From assembly GCF_031157355.1 (NCBI RefSeq), contig NZ_JAVIFT010000001.1, positions 1,054,001 to 1,118,000 on the forward strand: a stretch of 64,000 nt of DNA. Direction: 5' to 3'. This document shows, in pieces, positions 40,507 through 47,725 of this stretch. The stretch is from Hyphomicrobium sp. LHD-15 (GTDB lineage: Bacteria; Pseudomonadota; Alphaproteobacteria; Rhizobiales; Hyphomicrobiaceae). The notes under the pieces are model-generated. The model saw only the letters and a list, made by a program, of their open reading frames with translations. It had not been told where the DNA came from and did not search any database. The number at the start of each line of letters is the position of its first letter. The stretch's first letter is position 1. The position numbers and the translations under genes were made by a program.

Positions 40507-41916
40507 TTACTTGGTGGCAAACTTTTTTGCCAATGCCTCGGCGACAGGCCCCATGCGGCTGCCGTTCGATCCCTTGATCATGATGACATCCCCCGCAGCA
40601 ATCCGGGTAACCAGCTGTTCCGTTAATTCGGCGGACCCGGCGGTCCACGCCCCCTGCTTTTCCGGGGCGAGGGCGGCGAAAAGATGCGCCATATTCGGTC
40701 CACACGCAAAAACCAGATCGGTGCCAGCGGCGTCAACTGCTTCCTTGAGGGCCACGTGATGGCCGATTTCCTCAGGGCCCATCTCCAGCATGTCGCCTAA
40801 AACGGCGATGCGACGGGCGTAGGCGGCGCGCGGAACGGTGCCAAGGACCGCGAGTGCGGCCCGCATCGACGCAGGATTTGCGTTGTAGCTCTCATCTATC
40901 AGAAGGATGCGGCCGTCGCCGACCGGCAGCTCCTGGCGCGAGCCGCGTCCCGGCGGCGGCGGCAGCGCGGAAAGCGCTTGCAGTGCGGTCTCGGTGTCGG
41001 CGCCGGCTTCGTGAATGGCAGCCGCCACCGCAAGCGCATTGCGCGCGATATGAATGCCCGGCACGGCGACCCGGAAGCGAAATTCGCGACCGCCGATCTC
41101 AAGCTCGATCGACGTGCCGTCGGATGCGATTTCGAGCGAACGCGGCTTCACGTCGGCGCGGGCATCCTGGCCGAACGAGACGATGCGAGCGCCCGCGGCC
41201 TCTGCGCGGCGGCGCAGCAATTCGAAATGCGTATTGTCGCGATTGAGGATAGCGACGCCACCCGGCTCCAGTCCCAGAAAGATCTCCGCCTTCGCCTCGG
41301 CAATGGCTTCCACACTCGGAAACTGCGCGAGATGCACCGGCTCGACAGTTGTGACAATGGCGATGTGCGGGCGCGCGAGGCGCGTGAGCGGCGTGATCTC
41401 GCCGGCGTGGTTCATGCCGATTTCGATAACGGCGAACCGGGTGGTGGCCGGCATCCGCGCCAGCGTCAGCGGAACGCCCCAGTGATTGTTGAAGGATTTG
41501 TCGGCGGCATGCGTCGGCCCGATGCGGGAGAAGCACGCGCGCAGCATGTCCTTGGTGCCGGTCTTGCCGGCGCTGCCGGTGACGGCGACGACGCGAGCTT
41601 CAGGCGCGAGACGCGCGCGGGCAGCGCGGCCGATGGCTTCGAGCCCCGACACGGTATCGGGAACGCGGATCAGCGGCCCATCGCCGGGGCGCGGCTCATA
41701 GCCTTCCGCCACCAGGGCCGCTGCGGCTCCAGCTTCGAACGCCTTGGTCACGAACTCATGCCCATCGCGTACGTCCTTCAGGGCGACGAAGAGATCGCCG
41801 GGCTGAAGTGTCCGCGTATCGATCGAGAGGCCAACGATGGGAGCGCCCGTCACGCGCTCTGCCCGCCCGGCAGCCGCTCGCACAAGCTCGTCGAAGGTCC
41901 AAAGGGGTGATGACAT
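40507..41916 (-). CDS. murF: UDP-MurNAc-tripeptide--D-alanyl-D-alanine ligase
   Basis: A 469-residue Mur ligase that adds D-Ala-D-Ala. The P-loop is VAVTGSAGKTGTKDMLRACF near residue 110, NNHWGVPLTLARM near 143 is typical of MurF, and IDESYNANPASMRAAL near 339 is the family hallmark. ATG at 41916 is chosen; a TTG at 41961 is open but less likely. It follows murE by 53 bases. Confidence 0.95.
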   Translation of the reverse strand: MSSPLWTFDELVRAAAGRAERVTGAPIVGLSIDTRTLQPGDLFVALKDVRDGHEFVTKAFEAGAAAALVAEGYEPRPGDGPLIRVPDTVSGLEAIGRAARARLAPEARVVAVTGSAGKTGTKDMLRACFSRIGPTHAADKSFNNHWGVPLTLARMPATTRFAVIEIGMNHAGEITPLTRLARPHIAIVTTVEPVHLAQFPSVEAIAEAKAEIFLGLEPGGVAILNRDNTHFELLRRRAEAAGARIVSFGQDARADVKPRSLEIASDGTSIELEIGGREFRFRVAVPGIHIARNALAVAAAIHEAGADTETALQALSALPPPPGRGSRQELPVGDGRILLIDESYNANPASMRAALAVLGTVPRAAYARRIAVLGDMLEMGPEEIGHHVALKEAVDAAGTDLVFACGPNMAHLFAALAPEKQGAWTAGSAELTEQLVTRIAAGDVIMIKGSNGSRMGPVAEALAKKFATK

Positions 41917-41969
41917 CAGCAAGTTCCGTGCGCCCGGATGGACGACGCCTTTGTTGAGCAAGGACAGGG

Positions 41970-43424
41970 CTATAGGTCTAGAAGCGCCGCCCGCAGGCAG
42001 TCGTGATCCGAGAAGGGAATGACGGTCTGGCCTACGATCTGGCCGGTTTCGTGACCTTTGCCGGCGACCAGAACGACATCGCCCGGCTGCATCAATCCGA
42101 CGGCGGTGCGGATGGCTTCCTGGCGATCACCGATTTCCGTGGCGCCCGGTGCGGCAGCCAGGATTTCGGCGCGGATCGCGGCAGGATCTTCCGTCCGCGG
42201 ATTGTCGTCGGTGATGATTGTGAGGTCAGCGCGGGCCGCCGAAATGGCCCCCATGATCGGGCGCTTGCCGCGGTCACGATCGCCGCCGCAGCCGAACACC
42301 GAAATCAGTTTTCCGGTCACGAACGGGCGAACGCCATCGAGGGCTGCTTCCAGCGCCTCAGGCTTGTGCGCATAGTCGACCACAGCGAGCGCGCCATTCC
42401 GCTCGCCCACGATCTCGAGGCGCCCTTTGACGCCAGCAAGATTTTCCAGCGCCGGGATCACGACCTCCGGCTTCTCGCCGACAGCGAGCGCAAGGCCGAC
42501 GGCGACCATGGCGTTGGCCGCCTGATAGGTGCCGATCAGCGGCAGGCGAACCTCATACGTGCGGCCGGCGTGGACAATGGAAAGCGTTTGGGTGAAGCCG
42601 TCGCGGCCGAGGCGCGCAAGACGCACCGTTTCTCCCGCCGCGCCGACGCTCACAATTTCAAGCCCGCGCCGTTTCGCAGCGGCAACGACATCCGAAGCGC
42701 GCGGTCCGTCCATGTTGATCACCGCCGGGGCACCCGGCGGCAGCAGATCCTCGAACAGCCTCAGCTTGGCGGCGAGATAGGCTTCCGTCGTCGGGTGGTA
42801 ATCGAGGTGATCGCGTCCGAGGTTGGTGAAGGCGCCGGCTCTGACCTTTACGCCATCGAGACGGTATTGATCGAGGCCGTGCGAGGAAGCCTCGAACGCG
42901 AGATGCGTGATGCCTTCGCGCGCAAGATCAGCCAACGTTGCATGCAGGGAGACCGGATCGGGCGTCGTCAGCGATCCATAGACGGCGCCGTTCGGCTTCA
43001 CGAGGCCGATGGTACCGAGAGAGGCAGACGGGTGCCCGGCTGCGGCGAAAAGCTGGCGCGTGAACTCGGCGACGGACGTCTTGCCGCTGGTGCCGGTTAC
43101 GGCGACCGTCGTCGCGGGCTGTGCGCCATAAAAGCGAGCCGCGATCAGAGCGAGCGCACGCCGCGGCTCCTTGGTGCGCAGCACGGGGACGGACAGTCCA
43201 CCCGGGACCTCGGCCGCCTCGCCTACGACAACAACGGCTGCGCCCTTCGCGACGGCATCGGCGATGAATTTCGCGCCATCCGCCTTGGTGCCCGAGAGGG
43301 CCGCGAACAGAAAGCCCGGCGCAGCCTTGCGGCTGTCGGCGGTGATGCCGGTTATGTCGACGGCTTCGCTCAGCGCGGCAGGCGCGGCGATGTCGAGATC
43401 TGTAATGAGAGAGGATAGAAGCAT
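41970..43424 (-). CDS. murE: UDP-MurNAc-dipeptide--2,6-diaminopimelate ligase
   Basis: A 484-residue Mur ligase. The P-loop VAVTGTSGKTSVAEFTRQLF is near residue 107, and DDNPRTEDPAAIRAEI near 401 contains the DNPR signature of enzymes that add meso-diaminopimelate. ATG at 43424 gives the typical N-terminus MLLSSLITD; the open frame extends upstream to 43484 and would overlap the next gene. It is the first gene of the dcw block here; the genes normally before it (mraZ, rsmH, ftsL, ftsI) are absent. Confidence 0.95.
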   Translation of the reverse strand: MLLSSLITDLDIAAPAALSEAVDITGITADSRKAAPGFLFAALSGTKADGAKFIADAVAKGAAVVVVGEAAEVPGGLSVPVLRTKEPRRALALIAARFYGAQPATTVAVTGTSGKTSVAEFTRQLFAAAGHPSASLGTIGLVKPNGAVYGSLTTPDPVSLHATLADLAREGITHLAFEASSHGLDQYRLDGVKVRAGAFTNLGRDHLDYHPTTEAYLAAKLRLFEDLLPPGAPAVINMDGPRASDVVAAAKRRGLEIVSVGAAGETVRLARLGRDGFTQTLSIVHAGRTYEVRLPLIGTYQAANAMVAVGLALAVGEKPEVVIPALENLAGVKGRLEIVGERNGALAVVDYAHKPEALEAALDGVRPFVTGKLISVFGCGGDRDRGKRPIMGAISAARADLTIITDDNPRTEDPAAIRAEILAAAPGATEIGDRQEAIRTAVGLMQPGDVVLVAGKGHETGQIVGQTVIPFSDHDCLRAALLDL

Positions 43425-43480
43425 GTCGTCTCGGCCGCAGCGGAAGACCTCGACGCTTCTAAGCGGACGCGCGTGCGGCG

Positions 43481-44590
43481 TCAAACGCGGCGGATGTGAT
43501 TGTCGAACTCGGCGCCCGTAAAGTTCAAAATTTTCCGAGAGTTAGGATTGTCGCTCTCGAAGCGCACGACGCCTGCCCCGGAACTCATGACAAACTCGGA
43601 TCCGCCGCTGCCGAAGGTCAGACCGGAGCTGTCCTTGATCCTGATTTCGTGGATGAGCTTTCCGGTTTCGACATCGGCGTAGATGACGCGACCGGCGAGG
43701 GGCGCAGAGGCTGCAAGCAGCCGGCCGTCGCCGCTGACGGCCACGGCACCGATGTAGCCCTTGAGCGCTATGCCGAACGGGTCGGCCTCTTCCAGGAGCG
43801 CGATGGGGCGATCGAGACCAACGCGGCCGAGCAACGCGGGCGTGTCCTCCAGGCCTCCCTGCCACTGACTGCCGAACCAGATGTCGCCTTGCGGCGTCTC
43901 GACGAGATGGCGGACGGACAGAAGATTGATCCCGGCAGGCACCTCGTGGCGCACCTTGAGCGCACCGCTCGCGACATCGACGAAGGCGACGTTGGGCGCC
44001 ATCTCGGCGACACCAATGCTTTCACGCCCCGTCGCCGGATCGTTACCGAAGCCGCCGTTGGCGATCGCGAGCGTCTTGCCGTCAGACAGCAGGATCGCCT
44101 CGTGCGGGCCAACACCATAGGACGGGAATTCGCCGACGCGCCGAAAGCCGCCGGTCACGTCGTAGAGACCGATCACGCCGTCGCCGGTGTCGACATCGTG
44201 CTCGGTCGCGTAAATCAGGCGCCCATCTTTTGAAAACGTACCGTGCCCGTAGAAGTGACGGCCTTCCGGCGGTGCGAAAACCTCGGGCTCGCGGCGATCG
44301 TCCGCGTCGAAGGCGAGCGCGAAGAAGCCTGGCCTGCGAGCGAAGACGACGCCGCGTCGGGCAACGTGATCAATTGCGATATCGTGACAGCGTGCGGAGA
44401 GCGGAATTTCACGAAGGATGCGCCCATCCTCGCCAATGAGAAGAACTGCGTAGCTCCCGTCGGCGCGGCGGGCACCGGAGGCGTAGACTGCGGTTGCCGT
44501 ATTGCCCAGTCCCTCGACCGCGAGGGCGTGACGGGCGGCGCCGAGAGCCACCAAAGAACCGATCAGAAACTGGCGCCGGTCAATCGCCAT
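43481..44590 (-). CDS. DUF1513 Tat-exported beta-propeller-like protein
   Basis: A 369-residue protein starting with a twin-arginine signal (DRRQFLIGSLVALGAARHAL, residues 4-23), so it should be exported folded, presumably with a metal or cofactor. The mature part is a repeated beta structure with segments such as GHGTFSKDGRLIYATEHDVD near 113, fitting the DUF1513 family. That family is regularly found with imelysin proteins and di-haem oxidoreductases in iron-related loci, as here. Its start overlaps the imelysin gene by 11 bases. Exact role unknown. Confidence 0.85.
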   Translation of the reverse strand: MAIDRRQFLIGSLVALGAARHALAVEGLGNTATAVYASGARRADGSYAVLLIGEDGRILREIPLSARCHDIAIDHVARRGVVFARRPGFFALAFDADDRREPEVFAPPEGRHFYGHGTFSKDGRLIYATEHDVDTGDGVIGLYDVTGGFRRVGEFPSYGVGPHEAILLSDGKTLAIANGGFGNDPATGRESIGVAEMAPNVAFVDVASGALKVRHEVPAGINLLSVRHLVETPQGDIWFGSQWQGGLEDTPALLGRVGLDRPIALLEEADPFGIALKGYIGAVAVSGDGRLLAASAPLAGRVIYADVETGKLIHEIRIKDSSGLTFGSGGSEFVMSSGAGVVRFESDNPNSRKILNFTGAEFDNHIRRV

Positions 44591-45698
44591 CTAGCTCGTT
44601 GATCCCCATATCGATATCGGCATTGGGGGCCAGCTCCTTGAAGATGATCTGGCGAATGCCACTCAAATCGAACCTCATCTTGCGCATGGCGTGCAGGTGC
44701 GCGTCCGAGCCGCGCTCCTTGCTGCGCAGATCGTCGAGCTTGGCCGCATCCGCGATCAGGCTGCTCCAGGCATTGGGTACAAACTTGACCATCCATGGCT
44801 TGTCGACCGGAACATAGCCATCGAGACCGATGGTCTCGTACAGCTCCTTCAAGGCGATGATCGACGATTGAAGATATTCGCCGGTGAGCCCCGCCTGCTC
44901 GAAAGCGAGCCGAACGCGCCGGGGCGGATCGGACGTCACGGCCGTCAGCTCCGGCAAAACGACCCTGTCGCGGCAGAGTTCGAGGCCCATGGCCATGGAT
45001 TTTGCGACGTCACGGACGGTCTCGGACGCATCTTTGTAGAGAGCGTTGTCGGAGCCCGGCGTCAGCATCTTCATGCGATAGCCGTCGTCGCCCTTCCATC
45101 CGGTGCTGATCTCCTCGGCGATGGCATGCAGGTTGGCGGCGATGGCGCCGGCTAGTGCGCAACGATATTGCGCCGCCTCGTCAGTGCCGGTGCCGAGCGG
45201 CTTCTTTTCATCGTAGAGCAGAATTTCGAGCGCGGTCAGGCCTTGTACGGCGACGCTCTGGCGCGCCAAGGCGCCCGGTTCGAGCAACTCGGGCTTCTTG
45301 GCCGCAATCAGGCCGTTCAACTGGCGAGAGGCGAAACCGCGCGGGTCCGGCCAAAAGAAGATGCGCTCGAGGCGATGCTCACGCGAAACGGGGCCGAAAC
45401 GGATGAAATCCAGCCCTGCCCAGGCGCGGACGATCTCTGCGTAAGCTGCAGTCGCCTTCTTGCGGGATGCCTCGCTGCCCCCGTCCTTGCAGACAGCGCC
45501 GATGGCGGACGTTAAATCCGTCGTCTTCGCCGACAGGGCATCGACACGCGGCACGATGAACTTGTCGATGGTGTCGATCACCATCGTCGCGTGGCTTTTG
45601 CGGACGGGAAGCGCGTCGGCTGGTCCAGCGACGAGACTTATCGCGACCAGACCCATGACGATGGCCAGGGCCGATTTCGATAGCCGCTCAGCGATCAC
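44580..45698 (-). CDS. Imelysin-family periplasmic protein (His-lacking variant)
   Basis: A 372-residue exported protein with an N-terminal signal peptide (about 1-29, ending GPADA). It belongs to the imelysin/M75 family, proteins of the periplasm linked to iron uptake. The normal GxHxxE motif is replaced by GLTALE (near residue 152), so the His is lost. This is the second imelysin of the locus; the other, at 47726, keeps GYHAIE. The stop overlaps the DUF1513 gene start. Confidence 0.85.
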   Translation of the reverse strand: MIAERLSKSALAIVMGLVAISLVAGPADALPVRKSHATMVIDTIDKFIVPRVDALSAKTTDLTSAIGAVCKDGGSEASRKKATAAYAEIVRAWAGLDFIRFGPVSREHRLERIFFWPDPRGFASRQLNGLIAAKKPELLEPGALARQSVAVQGLTALEILLYDEKKPLGTGTDEAAQYRCALAGAIAANLHAIAEEISTGWKGDDGYRMKMLTPGSDNALYKDASETVRDVAKSMAMGLELCRDRVVLPELTAVTSDPPRRVRLAFEQAGLTGEYLQSSIIALKELYETIGLDGYVPVDKPWMVKFVPNAWSSLIADAAKLDDLRSKERGSDAHLHAMRKMRFDLSGIRQIIFKELAPNADIDMGINELDGD

Positions 45699-45791
45699 AG
45701 GAGTGCTCCTCGGGGAGGGAAGAATGCCCCGATCAATAGGCCGCTCTCGGCTCGGGCGAAAGGGGGTGTTTCGCGCCGGACGCCAGCGGCG

Positions 45792-46109
45792 TCATTCGCA
45801 GATTTCGAAATCCTCGACCGTAGCGGCGGGCGTCTTCTGGCTCGCACGCTGCTGGCGCATCCGCATCAGGCGCTCGCGCGTCGAGAAGCTGCGGAACGGG
45901 CAGACAAGCCCTCTCTTCTCCAGGTCCTCGACCTTGGCATAGATGACATCGACCGCGAGCGGCGCACAGCCGCAGCACTGCATCCGCTTCTGCATGTAGC
46001 GGTAGACAACGCCCGGGGTCGGGATGGGTGCTTCCGGCTCGTTCAGAATGTCGAGCAACGCGAGCTCGATGTCGTAGTCGGAAACCTGCTGGCAAGAACA
46101 GACGATCAT
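45792..46109 (-). CDS. Bacterioferritin-associated ferredoxin-like 2Fe-2S protein
   Basis: A 105-residue protein starting MIVCSCQQVSD, with the Bfd cysteine pattern C4-x-C6 and C45-x2-C48 (QCCGCAP). Bfd-like proteins carry a 2Fe-2S cluster and help release iron from bacterioferritin. The second half (from about residue 56) is extra compared with the 64-residue Escherichia coli protein and is rich in Arg. ATG at 46109 is chosen because the cysteine motif begins there. Its position in an imelysin locus supports an iron role; no bfr gene is nearby. Confidence 0.85.
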   Translation of the reverse strand: MIVCSCQQVSDYDIELALLDILNEPEAPIPTPGVVYRYMQKRMQCCGCAPLAVDVIYAKVEDLEKRGLVCPFRSFSTRERLMRMRQQRASQKTPAATVEDFEICE

Positions 46110-46128
46110 GGGATTGCTTCCTGCCGCG

Positions 46129-46650
46129 CTACTGCCTTGGAGCGGCGTGGGAGGCCTGCGCATAGGCGGCCGCGTTTACGATCAACCCCGGCGATAGAAC
46201 CTTGTCGAGGCCACGCATGGTGACCGCGAAACTTTCAGCGTGATGGACGACCTCGTCGATCAGCGAGCTTTCGATCAGCGCGAACGCGCAGGCGCGCATG
46301 GCCGGACAGGTGTTGTGCTGGCAGGCCGCGATCATCGAAAGGGCCAAGCTCTCGTCGCGGCAGAAGCCGGCGCAATCACCGGCGCAGACCTCGATCTCGC
46401 GGCGGGCAGCGGCGCTGACCGCGCGCACCCAGGCCGACAACTCCGAAACGGCGGTGCGGGCGGCGTTCGGGCCCAGCGCCTTCGAATAGATACGCCAAGC
46501 ATCTTCCCAGCGGTCGATATCGCCGGACTTGTAGCCCGCGACCCAATAGCGGAAACCGAGGCCAATCAGGCGTTCAGCGTCGCCCGCTCCTGAGAGCGAG
46601 TAGGCCGAGGCCGGGGAGATGGAAAGCGCGTTGAGGTTAGACCGCCGCAT
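46129..46650 (-). CDS. Cysteine-containing protein of unknown function in iron locus
   Basis: A 173-residue protein, helical by composition, with a cluster of cysteines: CAGDCAGFC near residue 88-96, then QHNTCPAMRAC near 111-120. No signal peptide or membrane segment is clear. GAGGAGG lies six bases before the ATG. It lies between a small ORF and the Bfd-like gene on the same strand, so it is likely co-transcribed. The cysteines could bind a metal or Fe-S cluster, but this is inferred. Family not recognised. Confidence 0.7.
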   Translation of the reverse strand: MRRSNLNALSISPASAYSLSGAGDAERLIGLGFRYWVAGYKSGDIDRWEDAWRIYSKALGPNAARTAVSELSAWVRAVSAAARREIEVCAGDCAGFCRDESLALSMIAACQHNTCPAMRACAFALIESSLIDEVVHHAESFAVTMRGLDKVLSPGLIVNAAAYAQASHAAPRQ

Positions 46651-46783
46651 GGCGAACCTCCTCGAGGAAGGCCGACGTCTCGATACCGGGGGATGACAAC
46701 GAAATCTGCGATCCGGAAACCGGGCTCGCCACTGTCGCGCGACACGCGCGCGACACCCTTACGGGGTGTGGTTCGAATAGCAT
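46637..46783 (-). CDS. Possible 48-residue leader ORF before the iron operon
   Basis: An ATG at 46783 preceded by AGGAAGG at about eight bases opens a 48-residue frame (MLFEPHPVRVSRACRATVAS at the start, ending FLEEVRHAAV) that overlaps the next gene by 14 bases. A TTG at 46870 would lengthen it to 77 residues. The good ribosome-binding site and overlap suggest translational coupling. Composition is ordinary and no family is recognised; it does not look like HemP. Confidence 0.45.
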   Translation of the reverse strand: MLFEPHPVRVSRACRATVASPVSGSQISLSSPGIETSAFLEEVRHAAV

Positions 46784-46917
46784 CGACTTGGCCTTCCTAT
46801 TGTCGGGGTTCAAGGCCCCGAAAAGGACTTCGTACAACGGCGCCGTCACGGCAGCCTTGTTCTTAAGCAACCTCTTTCAGATCGATGAGTCAAGTGTGCC
46901 GATGACACAATAGCCCC

Positions 46918-46954
46918 TTGGAATCATTCAAAACTTTGTTTTGAAGAGTTCCAA
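46918..46954. promoter_or_regulatory. 37-bp nested palindrome upstream of the iron operon
   Basis: Outer arms TTGGAA (46918-46923) and TTCCAA (46949-46954), inner arms TTCAAAAC (46927-46934) and GTTTTGAA (46938-46945) with a TTT centre. It lies between the Rrf2-family gene and the minus-strand operon. It may be an operator or a hairpin ending the regulator transcript; there is no T-run on the minus strand, which favours an operator. Confidence 0.55.
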
Positions 46955-46961
46955 AGTAGAG
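46949..46961. promoter_or_regulatory. Shared 13-bp motif, site 1
   Basis: TTCCAAAGTAGAG, 12 of 13 identical to TTCCAAACTAGAG at 47561-47573 on the other side of the regulator gene. A further dyad AGAGAAT/ATTCTCT follows at 46958-46977. Confidence 0.45.
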
Positions 46962-46985
46962 AATACCTAAATTCTCTTGGTTAAG

Positions 46986-47486
46986 TCAGGCGGAATGCCT
47001 GCGGGCGGCGGCGCCAGCAACAGCCGCAGACTTGGTGCGACGCGGAGCCTTTTGCGCCTTGGCGCGGCTTCCAGAAACGTCCTTGCGCTGGACCTTGATC
47101 ATCTGCTCGAGCGTATGCTCGTCGAGCACGCTGATAAAGGCGCCCAGCGCGTTGTCGAAGAGTTGATCGAGGGCTGCGAGCTGGCCCTGAGCCGTCGTCT
47201 GCTCGCCCTCGTCGGTCTCGATCTCGAGGTTCAGGATTTCCATGGCGCGGACGACTTCGCCGATGCGGATCTCCGCGGCGGGGCGTGCAAGACGCACGCC
47301 GCCGTGACGTCCACGGACCGCCTGAATGAAACCGGCCCGCGACAGCAAATGCACGATTTTGAAGGTGTTTTGCAGCGTGATGTCGCGCCGCTCCGAGATC
47401 TCAGCGACCTTCACGAGATTCGGATTGGCAACGGCGCAATCGAGGAGAATGCGGATCGCATAGTTCGTCGTTTTGCTTAGGCGCAT
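46986..47486 (-). CDS. Rrf2-family transcriptional regulator lacking Fe-S cysteines
   Basis: A 166-residue regulator with the Rrf2/NsrR/RirA winged-helix N-terminus: MRLSKTTNYAIRILLDCAV, then ITLQNTFKIVHLLSRAGFIQ near 51 and RGRHGGVRLARPAAEIRIGE near 75. IscR, NsrR and RirA normally carry three cysteines after the helix near residues 90-110 for an Fe-S cluster; here the stretch is LEIETDEGEQTTAQ and has none. The only cysteine is Cys17 in the first helix. The last 40 residues are Lys/Arg/Ala-rich. Placed between two imelysin arms, it probably controls the locus. Confidence 0.85.
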   Translation of the reverse strand: MRLSKTTNYAIRILLDCAVANPNLVKVAEISERRDITLQNTFKIVHLLSRAGFIQAVRGRHGGVRLARPAAEIRIGEVVRAMEILNLEIETDEGEQTTAQGQLAALDQLFDNALGAFISVLDEHTLEQMIKVQRKDVSGSRAKAQKAPRRTKSAAVAGAAARRHSA

Positions 47487-47560
47487 CGTCTGTCCAATTC
47501 CCTGGCCGCACCTTGTGGGGCTCTCGTTCGCACTACATGCCGCAACTCAAACTAGACTAA

Positions 47561-47573
47561 TTCCAAACTAGAG
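47561..47573. promoter_or_regulatory. Shared 13-bp motif, site 2
   Basis: TTCCAAACTAGAG, about 75 bases upstream of the Rrf2-family start. CAAACTAGA also occurs as a direct repeat at 47548-47556 and 47564-47572, 16 bases apart. It could be the operator for self-control of the regulator and for the plus-strand imelysin. Confidence 0.45.
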
Positions 47574-47725
47574 GCCATATCAAACACAAAACTGAGGGAA
47601 ATCAGGACAAAGCCGCTCTGACGGCATATTCTTCCTGAATATAGGGCTTCCCCTCGGTATTCTTGACTGCCGTTGTCAATAAGTCTAGACGGTTTCGGCC
47701 CATTTGCCAATCTCAGGAGCCTGCC

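Noticed and set aside
38413-40626. Plus-strand open frame of over 700 codons opposite murD and mraY
   Set aside because: Opposite two unmistakable genes; the translation has no family motif.
46637-46870. Haemin uptake protein HemP as the small ORF in the iron locus
   Set aside because: The conserved HemP pattern (YxLRxTxxGKLILTK-like) is not present.
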